A DNA stretch of 64,000 nt, from assembly GCF_002222655.1 (NCBI RefSeq), contig NZ_CP022423.1, positions 496,001 through 560,000 on the forward strand, written 5' to 3'. The position numbers and the translations under genes were made by a program. Shown piece after piece: positions 19,090-30,275 of the stretch. Numbering within the stretch: the first letter of the stretch is position 1; each line of letters begins with the position of its first letter. The notes beneath the pieces are model-generated. The model did not search any database, had not been told where the DNA came from, and saw only the letters and a list, made by a program, of their open reading frames with translations. The stretch is from Vitreoscilla filiformis. GTDB taxonomy: Bacteria; Pseudomonadota; Gammaproteobacteria; Burkholderiales; Burkholderiaceae_C.

Positions 19090-19722
19090 TCAGCGCAGGC
19101 CGGCGATGTAGTCGGTGACGGCCTTGATTTCCTTGTCGCTCATCTTGGCGGCAACGCCCAACATTTGAGCGCTGTTGGTACGGGTGCCTGCACGGAATGC
19201 ATTCATCTGCGATTCCAGGTACTCCGCGTGTTGGCCTCCCAAGCGCGGGTACTGCACCGGCAAACCTGCGCCATTCGGGCTGTGGCAGGCCGAGCAAGCG
19301 GGCACGCCCTTGTCGGGGATGCCGCCACGGTAGATTTTCTCGCCCAGCGCCACCGTGTCTTTGTTCTTGGCCACGCCGTTCACAGGCGGCTTGCTGGCGT
19401 AGAAGGCGGCGACGTTGCGCATGTCAGCCTCGCTCAAGGGGGCGGCCATGCCGTTCATCACGGCGTTGACACGCTTGTTGGCCTTGAACTCGGTCAGTTG
19501 CTTGACGATGTACTCAGCGTGCTGGCCTTGCAAAATCGGGTTGGCAGAAGCGCCACGCGAGCCATCACTGGTGTGGCAAGCCGCGCACACCGTGGTGGAC
19601 AGCTCCTGGCCGCGTGCCAGATCCGGCTTGGCGGCAGCCTTGCCCGTTTCGGCGGCGATGGCGGGAGCGGCCAGAATGGCGGCCAGCAGAGCGGAGGTGG
19701 CGAAGGCGACAGGGAACTTCAT
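19090..19722 (-). CDS. diheme cytochrome c4
   Basis: A 210-residue periplasmic protein with a signal peptide (residues 1-24, cleaved after AIAA) and two class I cytochrome c domains. Heme sites are CAACH (Cys46-His50) and CSACH (Cys143-His147). Each domain has a downstream Met in NGMAAPLS and AAKMSDKE as the likely sixth ligand. The tandem arrangement and LQGQHAEYIVKQL / LGGQHAEYLESQM repeats are typical of cytochrome c4, which shuttles electrons to cbb3 oxidase. The frame is open 38 codons further upstream, but MKFPVAF is the only start followed directly by a signal peptide. It is next to the resB-ccsA maturation genes. Confidence 0.94.
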   Translation of the reverse strand: MKFPVAFATSALLAAILAAPAIAAETGKAAAKPDLARGQELSTTVCAACHTSDGSRGASANPILQGQHAEYIVKQLTEFKANKRVNAVMNGMAAPLSEADMRNVAAFYASKPPVNGVAKNKDTVALGEKIYRGGIPDKGVPACSACHSPNGAGLPVQYPRLGGQHAEYLESQMNAFRAGTRTNSAQMLGVAAKMSDKEIKAVTDYIAGLR

Positions 19723-19823
19723 CTCGAAGGGCCTCAGGAGATTGTGGGTATTTTTGAGAGCACTCTGACGCACCTGCTGAAAAACGCTAAGGCAACGGCT
19801 GAATGCCCAAAACCCCGGGATTT

Positions 19824-19829
19824 TACAAT
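19824..19829 (+). promoter_or_regulatory. putative -10 element of engB
   Basis: TACAAT lies 5 nt before the first engB ATG (19835), with no recognisable -35. If used, transcription would begin at or next to the ATG at 19835, giving a leaderless mRNA, or engB would start at the ATG at 19862. Confidence 0.35.
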
Positions 19830-19834
19830 GCTCC

Positions 19835-20617
19835 ATGCTTCACTCTCCTGACATCGCCCCCATGCCGCACTCGGACGCTCCAGCCCAGGCGTTGGCCTGG
19901 GCGCACACCGCTCGCTTTTTCACCACAGCGAGCCAGCTCAACCAATTGCCCGCTGGCGATTTGCCCGAACTGGCGTTCGTTGGCCGCAGCAACGCGGGCA
20001 AATCGTCCTCGATCAACACCTTGGCGCAGCGCCGCCAACTGGCGTTTGCCTCCAAAACGCCGGGGCGCACCCAGCACATCAACCTGTTTGCCATCGGCCC
20101 CAAAGACGCGCCAGATGCCTACTTGGCCGACCTGCCCGGCTACGGTTACGCCACTGTCGAGCGCGGCGCCAAACTGCGCTGGCAAAAGGTGATGGCGGAC
20201 TATTTGGAAGTGCGCCGCAACCTCGCCGGCGTGGTGTTGCTGGTGGACAGCCGCCACGGCTTCACCGCCCTGGACGAACGCCTGCTGGACTTCATCACGC
20301 CCCGCGTAAGCAACGGCGAAATCAAACTGCTGGTGCTGTTGACCAAGGCCGACAAACTCACCAAACGCGAAGCCCAAGCCTCGATGCAAGCGGCGCAAAA
20401 CCGCTTGGCCAGTTTGGCCACCGACGAAGCCGATATCGGCGTGCTGCTGTTCTCTGCCACGCAGCGCACGGGGCTGGAGGACTTGGCCGAAACGCTGCAC
20501 GCCTGGATGCAAGCCCATCCGCGCTTGGCACCGGTGACAGTGCCGCCAGACACCTCGTCATCCGCCGAAGAGCCTGCTTGCGACGACGCATCCGACGCCT
20601 GCGGTGACGGCGACTGA
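19835..20617 (+). CDS. engB: ribosome biogenesis GTP-binding protein YihA/YsxC
   Basis: A 260-residue GTPase needed for late assembly of the 50S subunit. All G motifs are visible: G1 GRSNAGKS (50-57), G2 in KTPGRTQHIN, G3 DLPGYG (99-104), G4 TKAD, and G5 in LFSATQRTGL. The core matches the EngB family. An acidic tail of about 35 residues (SSSAEEPACDDASDACGDGD) follows the normal end of the family and is probably disordered. Two starts are possible, 19835 and 19862; neither has a Shine-Dalgarno. It is divergent from cytochrome c4 and its 3' end is 6 nt from the convergent roadblock-like gene. Confidence 0.94.
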   Translation: MLHSPDIAPMPHSDAPAQALAWAHTARFFTTASQLNQLPAGDLPELAFVGRSNAGKSSSINTLAQRRQLAFASKTPGRTQHINLFAIGPKDAPDAYLADLPGYGYATVERGAKLRWQKVMADYLEVRRNLAGVVLLVDSRHGFTALDERLLDFITPRVSNGEIKLLVLLTKADKLTKREAQASMQAAQNRLASLATDEADIGVLLFSATQRTGLEDLAETLHAWMQAHPRLAPVTVPPDTSSSAEEPACDDASDACGDGD

Positions 20618-20623
20618 ACAGCG

Positions 20624-21490
20624 TCAAACGCGCAACGAGCGCTCGATGTCCGTCAGCTTGAAGCGTGCCAGGGCGAGGTTGCCTTTTTCCTTGTCCAGCA
20701 CCAAGTAGAGGAACAGGCCCTGGGCGTTGGGCACCAGGCGGATCAAGTGGTATTGGTCGGCCAGGGTGATGAGGATGTCCTCAATGCCCTTGCGCAGGCC
20801 GAGTGACTCGATGGTTTTGAGCTTGGCGCGCACCACTTCGGTGTTGCCAGCCGCCGCCAGATCGAGGTTGAAACCGCCGCCCGCTTGGGCCAGACACATG
20901 CCGCTGCGGTAATCCACCAAGGCCACGGCCAGCGCGCCGTTGATGGTCATGGCGGCATCCATGGATTGTTGCAAGTTGGAATTCATCGCAGTGTGATCGT
21001 GAAGTGAGCCGTCGTTTGACGACGAAGCCGCATCCCGGAAACCGAATTGGTGCAACTGCTCCAGCAGCACCAGCCACAGGGTTTGCGGGCTGCTGTCGGG
21101 AAGGCGATAGACCTCCATGTGGGCCAATGAGTTCACCGCGCTGGATTGCAGCGCCACCTCCTCCATCAGCGCATTGGGCATGAGGTACACATAGACCGCT
21201 GGCCGCTCCACCATGCTGGCCAACATGGCCAAAGCTGCACGCACCAAACCCACAGAACCCGGCCCGACAATCACCACGACCAGGCTGGCTGTGGCCGATG
21301 GGGGCACCAAAGCTGCCACCGAACTGGGGCGCTGCCAGTCAAAACGTGGCCCCCAGGCGGCGCCTTGTAATGCCACTTGCGGCCAAAAACCGTGCCCCAC
21401 GGGGCGCTCTGCGGCCAGTTGTGCCAAGGCAAACAGCCCCAGCTGGGCCGTCAAGTCGATCACGCTGATGGTGGGTTGGGCGGGGCTCAT
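20624..21490 (-). CDS. protein with C-terminal roadblock/LC7-like domain and unknown N-terminal domain
   Basis: A 288-residue protein without signal peptide or membrane segments. The C-terminal 120 residues, from Met169, look like a bacterial roadblock/LC7 protein: LQQSMDAAMTINGALAVALV, then SGMCLAQAGGG, AKLKTIESLGL, EDILITLADQYHLIRLV and LFLYLVLDKEKGNLALARF. Such proteins are dimeric partners or regulators of small GTPases. The first 165 residues are not recognised; they contain alternating hydrophobic strands and helices (SLVVVIVGPGSVG, RPAVYVYLMPNALMEE) and no nucleotide motif. An internal start at 20986 would give a free roadblock protein but has no ribosome binding site. It follows groEL after a strong terminator. 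The 21490 start also lacks a clear Shine-Dalgarno. Confidence 0.7.
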   Translation of the reverse strand: MSPAQPTISVIDLTAQLGLFALAQLAAERPVGHGFWPQVALQGAAWGPRFDWQRPSSVAALVPPSATASLVVVIVGPGSVGLVRAALAMLASMVERPAVYVYLMPNALMEEVALQSSAVNSLAHMEVYRLPDSSPQTLWLVLLEQLHQFGFRDAASSSNDGSLHDHTAMNSNLQQSMDAAMTINGALAVALVDYRSGMCLAQAGGGFNLDLAAAGNTEVVRAKLKTIESLGLRKGIEDILITLADQYHLIRLVPNAQGLFLYLVLDKEKGNLALARFKLTDIERSLRV

Positions 21491-21532
21491 GGCAAAACGT
21501 GAAACTTTGTGATGCTCATTGTGAGCCAGCTG

Positions 21533-21570
21533 AAAAAAACCCCGCAGGGCTTGCGCGCTGCGGGGTTTTT
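21533..21570 (-). terminator. strong rho-independent terminator of groES-groEL
   Basis: On the minus strand AAAAACCCCGCAG pairs with CTGCGGGGTTTTTTT around a 10-nt GC-rich loop. It ends the groEL mRNA about 30 nt after the stop codon. A-run and T-run on both sides make it bidirectional in form. Confidence 0.92.
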
Positions 21571-21598
21571 CGGAAGGTGTGAACCGACCGGGCGGGAT

Positions 21599-23245
<1,647 letters not shown>

Positions 23246-23302
23246 CTAACTCCGAATACTCTGTGAAAGTTGCTTGGGTGGGGGAGAAGGGCGTTCAGCC
23301 GA

Positions 23303-23593
23303 TCACTTCTCAACCACGGCGAAGAGGTCTTCTTCGCGCATCACCAGCAGCTCTTGGCCATCGACCTTCACGGCCTGGCCGCTGTACTTGCCGAACAGCA
23401 CGCGATCGCCGACTTGCACGTTCAGGGCGACGAATTCGCCCTTGTCATTGCGCTTGCCAGGGCCGACGGCCAGCACTTCGCCTTGATCCGGCTTCTCAGC
23501 AGCGTTGTCGGGGATGATGATGCCCAGGGCGGTCTTGGTTTCGTTTTCCAGACGCTTGACGATCACGCGATCGTGCAGGGGACGAAGGTTCAT
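23303..23593 (-). CDS. groS: co-chaperonin GroES (Hsp10)
   Basis: The 96-residue lid of the GroEL chamber. It shows the [14 protein letters not shown] start, the mobile loop in [20 protein letters not shown] that binds GroEL, and the [11 protein letters not shown] roof-strand region. First gene of the groES-groEL operon; the leader of about 65-95 nt upstream contains the CIRCE operator, so expression should be repressed by HrcA and induced by heat. Confidence 0.99.
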   Translation of the reverse strand: MNLRPLHDRVIVKRLENETKTALGIIIPDNAAEKPDQGEVLAVGPGKRNDKGEFVALNVQVGDRVLFGKYSGQAVKVDGQELLVMREEDLFAVVEK

Positions 23594-23658
23594 TGTATCT
23601 CCAATACGGTAAGCAGTCAGTCTTCAGACTTGAGGTTCACCGGACACCTGGGGCTCTG

Positions 23659-23685
23659 TTAGCACTCAAGGTGTCCGAGTGCTAA
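23659..23685 (-). promoter_or_regulatory. CIRCE operator (HrcA binding site)
   Basis: TTAGCACTC, a 9-nt spacer, then GAGTGCTAA: an exact match to the CIRCE consensus. It lies 66 nt before groES and just downstream of the -10 box, where bound HrcA blocks transcription. hrcA itself is not in the window. Confidence 0.97.
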
Positions 23686-23690
23686 CAGCA

Positions 23691-23718
23691 ATTATATGGA
23701 CGCCCGAACGGCTTTCAA
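23691..23718 (-). promoter_or_regulatory. groES-groEL promoter
   Basis: On the minus strand TTGAAA (23718-23713) and TATAAT (23696-23691) are separated by 16 nt, a near-consensus sigma70 promoter. The same bases read CTCTTGAAA ... CCATATAA, which resembles a sigma32 site, so dual use is possible. The start site falls next to the CIRCE element. Confidence 0.8.
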
Positions 23719-23754
23719 GAGCCCCTCGGGTTCTGCCGGAGTTCGATGGGGTGA

Positions 23755-25275
23755 TCAGGCTTCGCGGCGCAGTGCCGGGAACAAGATCACGTCGCGGATG
23801 CTGGGCGAGTCGGTCAACAGCATCATCAGGCGGTCGATGCCGATGCCGCAGCCGCCCGTCGGGGGCATGCCGTATTCCAGGGCGCGGATGAAATCGGCGT
23901 CGTAGAACATCGCTTCATCGTCGCCGGCTTCTTTGTTGGCCACTTGGGCGTGGAAGCGGGCGGCTTGGTCTTCGGCGTCGTTCAGTTCCGAGAAACCGTT
24001 GCCGAACTCGCGCCCGGTGATGAACAGCTCGAAGCGCTCGGTGATGGTCGGGTTCTTGTCCGACGCACGCGCCAGCGGGCTGACTTCCACCGGGTAGTCG
24101 ATGATGAACGTCGGCTGCCAGAGCTTTTCTTCCACCGCCGCTTCAAACAAACCGAATTGCAACGCGGCCAGGCCCCAGTGCTTGGGCGGCTCTTCGCCCA
24201 GAGCGCACAGCTTGGCGTGGATCACGGCGGCGTCATCGGCTTCGGCTTCGGTGAGGCCGGCGTGGGCCACCAGCGAATCCCGCACCGACAGGCGGATGAA
24301 CGGCTCGTCCAGATGCACTTCCTTGCCGGCGTAGCTCACACGCGCCGAGCCCGTGGCTTGGCGGGCGGCGTGGCGCAGCAGGGCTTCGGTGAAGTCCATC
24401 AGATCATGGTGGTTCCAGTAGGCCGCGTAGAACTCCATCATCGTGAATTCGGGGTTGTGCCGAACGCTGATGCCTTCGTTGCGGAAGTTGCGGTTGATCT
24501 CGAACACGCGCTCAAAACCGCCCACCACCAGGCGCTTCAAATACAGCTCGGGCGCGATGCGCAGGAACATCTCTTGATCCAGCGCGTTGTGGTGCGTGAT
24601 GAAGGGCTTGGCGTTGGCGCCGCCGGGGATCGGGTGCAGCATCGGCGTTTCCACTTCCAGGAAACCGTGCTCGACCATGAAATTGCGGATCGAGGCCACG
24701 CCCTTGCTGCGGGCGATGAAACGCTTGCGCGCATCGTCGTCGGTCATCAGATCGACGTAGCGTTGGCGGTACTTTTGTTCCTGGTCGGTCATGCCGTGGA
24801 ACTTGTCCGGCAGCGGGCGCAGGCTCTTGGTGAGCAGCCGCACCGACGTGGCCTTGATCGACAGCTCGCCCGTCTTGGTCTTGAACAGCACGCCCTCGCA
24901 GCCGAGGATGTCGCCCAAATCCCAGTGCTTGAACGCGGCCAGCACCTCGGCGCCGACGTTGTCTTGGGTGACGTAGAGCTGGATGCGGCCAGTGGCGTCT
25001 TGCAGCGTGGCAAAACACGCTTTGCCCATCACGCGCTTCAACATCATGCGCCCAGCGACGCTGACCGTGACCGGATCGGTTTCCAGCTCCTCGTTGCTTT
25101 GCGCGTCGTGGGCGTGGTGCAAGTCGGCGGCGCGATGCTCAGGCTTGAAGTCGTTCGGGAACACGGCCTCGCCCGAGGCGGCCGCCTTGGCGCGCAGGGC
25201 GGCCAGTTTTTCGCGGCGCTCGGCGATGAGTTGGTTGTCGTCGGCGGCGGGGGCGGGGTGCGGGGCGTGGCTCAT
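23755..25275 (-). CDS. lysS: lysyl-tRNA synthetase, class II
   Basis: A 506-residue class IIb aminoacyl-tRNA synthetase. An N-terminal OB-fold anticodon-binding domain ([23 protein letters not shown]) is followed by motif 1 around [16 protein letters not shown], motif 2 [20 protein letters not shown], and motif 3 [14 protein letters not shown]. The start is taken as the ATG at 25275 (MSHAPHP); an upstream in-frame TTG would add eight residues but is unlikely. The gene lies upstream of groES on the same strand and is divergent from the polysaccharide cluster. Confidence 0.97.
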   Translation of the reverse strand: MSHAPHPAPAADDNQLIAERREKLAALRAKAAASGEAVFPNDFKPEHRAADLHHAHDAQSNEELETDPVTVSVAGRMMLKRVMGKACFATLQDATGRIQLYVTQDNVGAEVLAAFKHWDLGDILGCEGVLFKTKTGELSIKATSVRLLTKSLRPLPDKFHGMTDQEQKYRQRYVDLMTDDDARKRFIARSKGVASIRNFMVEHGFLEVETPMLHPIPGGANAKPFITHHNALDQEMFLRIAPELYLKRLVVGGFERVFEINRNFRNEGISVRHNPEFTMMEFYAAYWNHHDLMDFTEALLRHAARQATGSARVSYAGKEVHLDEPFIRLSVRDSLVAHAGLTEAEADDAAVIHAKLCALGEEPPKHWGLAALQFGLFEAAVEEKLWQPTFIIDYPVEVSPLARASDKNPTITERFELFITGREFGNGFSELNDAEDQAARFHAQVANKEAGDDEAMFYDADFIRALEYGMPPTGGCGIGIDRLMMLLTDSPSIRDVILFPALRREA

Positions 25276-25310
25276 GTTGAATGGGTGAGGTGGGCTCAAA
25301 AGAACCTTTG

Positions 25311-25333
25311 ATTCTAAGGGCGCACCCTAAAAT
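25311..25333. promoter_or_regulatory. back-to-back -10 elements between lysS and wbpA
   Basis: The 101-bp divergent gap holds TAGAAT on the minus strand (25316-25311, toward lysS) and TAAAAT on the plus strand (25328-25333, toward wbpA). Neither has a strong -35, although TTTGAT at 25307-25312 is 15 nt upstream of the plus-strand box. Probably overlapping divergent promoters. Confidence 0.35.
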
Positions 25334-25376
25334 CAGCCCCCTTTTGCTTGCCCTTTGCTGGGGGCGCATTCCTGCT

Positions 25377-26672
25377 ATGAACCGCCAAATTGCCGTTGTC
25401 GGCCTGGGATATGTGGGCCTGCCGGTGGCCGTGGCCTTTGGCCGCCAACGCCGCATCATCGGTTTTGACATCAACGCTGCGCGCATCGCCGAGCTGCAAG
25501 CCGGCCACGATCGCACCGACGAGGTGACGGACGCCGACCTGGCCGCCACGCAGATCCTCTACACCCACCAGCTCGACGACCTGCGCACGGCGGATTTCTT
25601 CATCGTCGCCGTGCCGACGCCGGTGGACACGGCCAACAAACCCGATCTCTCGCCGCTGATCGCTGCTTCGCGCACCGTGGGCCAAGCGTTGAAGAAGGGG
25701 GACATCGTTGTCTATGAATCCACCGTTTACCCCGGCGCCACCGAGGAAGATTGCGTGCCGGTGCTGGAGCGCGTCTCCGGCCTGAAGCATGGTGTGGATT
25801 TCTTCTGCGGCTACAGCCCGGAGCGCATCAACCCCGGCGACAAAGAACACCGTTTCGAGACGATCAAAAAAGTCGTGTCCGGCTGTGATGCGGCAACGCT
25901 GGACGTGGTGGCCGAGGTTTACGCCAGCGTGGTGACGGCGGGTGTCCACAAAGCCGCGACCATCAAAGTGGCCGAAGCCGCCAAGGTGATCGAGAACACC
26001 CAGCGCGATCTGAACATCGCGCTGATGAACGAACTGTCGGTGGTGTTCGCCCGCATGGGCATCGACACCTCAGATGTGCTGGCCGCCGCCGGCACCAAGT
26101 GGAATTTCTTGCCCTTCCGACCGGGTTTGGTGGGTGGGCACTGCATCGGCGTCGATCCTTATTACCTGACCTACAAGGCCGAGCAGTTGGGGTACATCCC
26201 GCAGGTGATCTTGGCCGGGCGGCGCATCAACGACAACATGGGCCGCTACGTCGCCCGCAACACCATCAAGCGCATGTTGCAACAGGGTATGGATGTGCCG
26301 CGCTGCCGCGTCGGCGTGCTGGGCCTGACGTTCAAGGAAAACTGCCCGGACATCCGCAACTCCAAGGTGGTGGATTTGGTGCGCGAGCTGCAAGACCACG
26401 GCACCACGGTGGTGGTGATCGACCCGCACGCGGACGCCGAAGAAGTGCGGCACGAATACGGCATCGAGCTGGCCCGGTTGGAAGACCAAGCGCCGTTTGA
26501 CGCCTTGGTGGTGGCCGTGGCGCACCGCGAATACCGCGCCATGAGTGCCGCCGACCTGCGCGCCTGGGTGCGCACACCCGCCACCGGGGGCCAGCCCGTG
26601 GTGGCCGATGTGAAAGCGCTGTACCCCCGCGCCGAGCTGGAAGCCGCCGGCTTCAGCGTCTTCCGCCTGTGA
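25377..26672 (+). CDS. wbpA: UDP-N-acetyl-D-glucosamine 6-dehydrogenase (WbpA/TviB type)
   Basis: Oxidises UDP-GlcNAc twice with NAD+ to UDP-GlcNAcA, the first step toward diacetamido-uronic acids. The 431-residue protein has an N-terminal Rossmann fold (VVGLGYVGLPVA, residues 7-18), the substrate domain with catalytic Lys203 in EAAKVIENTQRDLN, and nucleophile Cys256 in VGGHCIGVDPYY. The C-terminal domain begins near VGVLGLTFKENCPDIRNSK. It opens the polysaccharide operon and is followed 17 nt later by a WbpB-like oxidase, as in the Pseudomonas aeruginosa O5 cluster. That neighbour makes the WbpA role more likely than a TviB role in Vi-antigen synthesis. Confidence 0.9.
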   Translation: MNRQIAVVGLGYVGLPVAVAFGRQRRIIGFDINAARIAELQAGHDRTDEVTDADLAATQILYTHQLDDLRTADFFIVAVPTPVDTANKPDLSPLIAASRTVGQALKKGDIVVYESTVYPGATEEDCVPVLERVSGLKHGVDFFCGYSPERINPGDKEHRFETIKKVVSGCDAATLDVVAEVYASVVTAGVHKAATIKVAEAAKVIENTQRDLNIALMNELSVVFARMGIDTSDVLAAAGTKWNFLPFRPGLVGGHCIGVDPYYLTYKAEQLGYIPQVILAGRRINDNMGRYVARNTIKRMLQQGMDVPRCRVGVLGLTFKENCPDIRNSKVVDLVRELQDHGTTVVVIDPHADAEEVRHEYGIELARLEDQAPFDALVVAVAHREYRAMSAADLRAWVRTPATGGQPVVADVKALYPRAELEAAGFSVFRL

Positions 26673-26683
26673 ACGTGTTCTGA

Positions 26684-28230
<1,547 letters not shown>

Positions 28231-28239
28231 GAGGCTGTC

Positions 28240-29499
28240 ATGTACATACAAGACGTTCATCTCACCAACGTGCGAGGATTTCAATCGCTGCACTTCTCGC
28301 TAGAGCGCAGTTCTAATGAATACGCAGGATGGACGGTTTTTGTGGGTGGAAATGGCTCCGGAAAAAGCACCCTCCTGAAAGCCATCGCTATGGCACAGTT
28401 ACCATCTGGAATATCCGGGATGCTCACCCCCTCATTTCATGAGTGGCTTCGGGAAGACTGTGGAGAAGCCATTATCAGCATGCATATCCTGCGAGTCGCA
28501 GATGATGATTTTTCTCTCGAAACGGGTTCAAAGGCCTCGTTGACTGATTCGAAGCGTGAGCGGCTTGGGTTTCGGGTGCATCAAAATCCAGCCATTTCTC
28601 CAACATGGGGAGGCACCTTCGATTTTTGGCAGGAAAGCTGGTTTGCTTGCGGGTATGGCCCATTTCGCCGGGTTTCAGGTGCAGCTCAAGACGTGCAAAA
28701 AGTCATGTCAGCCCCCGTAGCAGAACGATTTGTGACGATGTTTCAGGATTCGGCTTCTTTAGCTGAAGCCGATATCTGGTTGCGTCAACTTAATTACAAA
28801 AAGCTAGAAGGTCGGCCACAAGCGGCAGAAACATTGTCAGTTGTCATGGATGTTTTGCGTGACGAGTTTTTGCCCAACCAGATCACCGTGGATCGTGTGG
28901 ATTCTGAGGGACTATGGCTGAGAGATCGCAACGGTGCCCATCTTTCGTGGCATGACATGAGCGACGGCTACCGTTCGGCCCTGGCCATGCTGGCCGATAT
29001 CCTGCGGCACATGATCAATTTTTACGGCATCGACGGTTTGGTGGCCCGCAACGACCAAGGGCATCTCTACATCACCCGCAGCGGTGTGATTTTGATCGAC
29101 GAGGTCGATGCCCATTTGCATCCCTCATGGCAACGTCAAATCGGGTTTTGGCTTAAAAAACGGTTTCCGAAAGTTCAATTTCTCGTCACCAGCCACAGCC
29201 CTTTAGTTTGTCAAGCAGCCGATCCAAATGGCCTTTTTTGGTTACCCGATCCGGGCAGTGACGAAACACCCCGGGCGCTCACCCCTGACGAATACCAAAC
29301 AATCATTTCATCTCGGCCTGACACCATTTTGCGTTCGCCCGCCTTTGGTTTATCCAACACCCGCTCCGACCCTGTAGCCGAAAAACGGATCCGGTATGCC
29401 GAATTGAAAACCCGGCAACGGCGTCTGAACAATTTGTCGCCTGAAGAATCAACCGAATTGGCCGCACTGGCTCCGTTCATCAACTTGGACGAAGACTGA
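28240..29499 (+). CDS. ptuA: AAA/ABC-type ATPase, Septu PtuA-like anti-phage protein
   Basis: A 419-residue ATPase of the RecF/OLD-like AAA group. Walker A is GGNGSGKST (36-44), the ABC-type signature is DMSDGYRSAL (239-248), Walker B is VILIDEVD (283-290) followed by AHLHPSWQ, and the H-loop is TSHSPLV around His319. No membrane segments or Toprim domain are present, so it is not an OLD nuclease. The next gene, 6 nt away, encodes a HNH nuclease of the kind paired with PtuA in Septu systems, which is the main reason for the call. Codon use is clearly more AT-rich than the flanking wbp genes, especially in the first 600 nt. It is inserted between wbpD and wbpE. Confidence 0.75.
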   Translation: MYIQDVHLTNVRGFQSLHFSLERSSNEYAGWTVFVGGNGSGKSTLLKAIAMAQLPSGISGMLTPSFHEWLREDCGEAIISMHILRVADDDFSLETGSKASLTDSKRERLGFRVHQNPAISPTWGGTFDFWQESWFACGYGPFRRVSGAAQDVQKVMSAPVAERFVTMFQDSASLAEADIWLRQLNYKKLEGRPQAAETLSVVMDVLRDEFLPNQITVDRVDSEGLWLRDRNGAHLSWHDMSDGYRSALAMLADILRHMINFYGIDGLVARNDQGHLYITRSGVILIDEVDAHLHPSWQRQIGFWLKKRFPKVQFLVTSHSPLVCQAADPNGLFWLPDPGSDETPRALTPDEYQTIISSRPDTILRSPAFGLSNTRSDPVAEKRIRYAELKTRQRRLNNLSPEESTELAALAPFINLDED

Positions 29500-29505
29500 A
29501 ACGCC

Positions 29506-30264
29506 ATGCGCCGCATCCAGCGTCTGCCCCTGTCAGACACCGCCGCTCAGTACCTCGAAGACCGTCAAACTCACGCCAACGCCCAGCGCGAGCAAGGCAC
29601 GCTCGACATCGAAGCCCGTTGGAAAGACGCCCGCCAAACCGACAAGATTTCAGCTCCTCACCACAGTATTTTCAGCACACTGCGGCAGATGGCGGGACCT
29701 GCCCAACGGTGCATGTATTGCTCCGACTCCCTCGGCAGCGATATTGAGCACTTCTGGCCGAAAACGCCCTATCCGGAACAGGCGTTCCACTGGCCCAATT
29801 TGCTGCTGTGCTGCGCGCGCTGCGGCCGGCTCAAAGGCGACCGATTCCCACTGGACGCCAACGGGCACCCGTTGCTCATCAATCCCTCACGCGAGGATCC
29901 CTGGTGCCATTTGGACTTGGATCCCGAAGTTGGCACCTTGCTTCCCAAGGCCATTGGTGACGGTGCATCCGCAGCAGCGCTCAAAGGACAAGAAACCGTC
30001 CGCCTGTTTCAACTGACAGCAGAAGCGGTGCAAGATGGCCATCGGCGCACGTTCCGGCACCTGCAACGCTGCGTGGCCGACTTTCTGGCGGCACCGGACA
30101 CCCTCGACCATTTCTGGCAAAACCTCCAAGACCAAGACGTCCGAGGGTTGCTGCCTTGGTGTTGGGGTGACATTGGCCGAACGCTGGCCCCGTTCAGCGA
30201 ACTGCATCAAAACCACCCCGAAGTCTGGGCCGAAGTGTCCAACCGGTTGAATTCAGCGCTTTGA
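29506..30264 (+). CDS. ptuB: HNH endonuclease, Septu PtuB-like
   Basis: A 252-residue protein with a zinc-bound HNH domain in its first half. Cys69-x-x-Cys72 and Cys103-x-x-Cys106 frame IEHFWPKTPYP (His82) and WPNLL (Asn98), ending in RLKGDRFP. This layout (CxYC, IEHFWPK, WxNLL, CxxC, KGDRFP) is that of the HNH proteins found with PtuA in Septu and in some retron systems. The remaining 140 residues, starting INPSREDPW, belong to the same family and may recognise the ATPase or the target. No reverse transcriptase or retron RNA is visible nearby, so a stand-alone Septu type is more likely. The stop lies 12 nt before the wbpE ATG. Confidence 0.75.
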   Translation: MRRIQRLPLSDTAAQYLEDRQTHANAQREQGTLDIEARWKDARQTDKISAPHHSIFSTLRQMAGPAQRCMYCSDSLGSDIEHFWPKTPYPEQAFHWPNLLLCCARCGRLKGDRFPLDANGHPLLINPSREDPWCHLDLDPEVGTLLPKAIGDGASAAALKGQETVRLFQLTAEAVQDGHRRTFRHLQRCVADFLAAPDTLDHFWQNLQDQDVRGLLPWCWGDIGRTLAPFSELHQNHPEVWAEVSNRLNSAL

Positions 30265-30275
30265 TTCCACTTTCT

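Noticed and set aside
28240..29499. OLD-family nuclease
   Set aside because: The protein ends after the ATPase domain and lacks the C-terminal Toprim domain.
28240..30264. Retron-type version of the PtuA/PtuB system
   Set aside because: No reverse transcriptase gene and no msr/msd-like RNA region flank the pair; both sides are polysaccharide genes.
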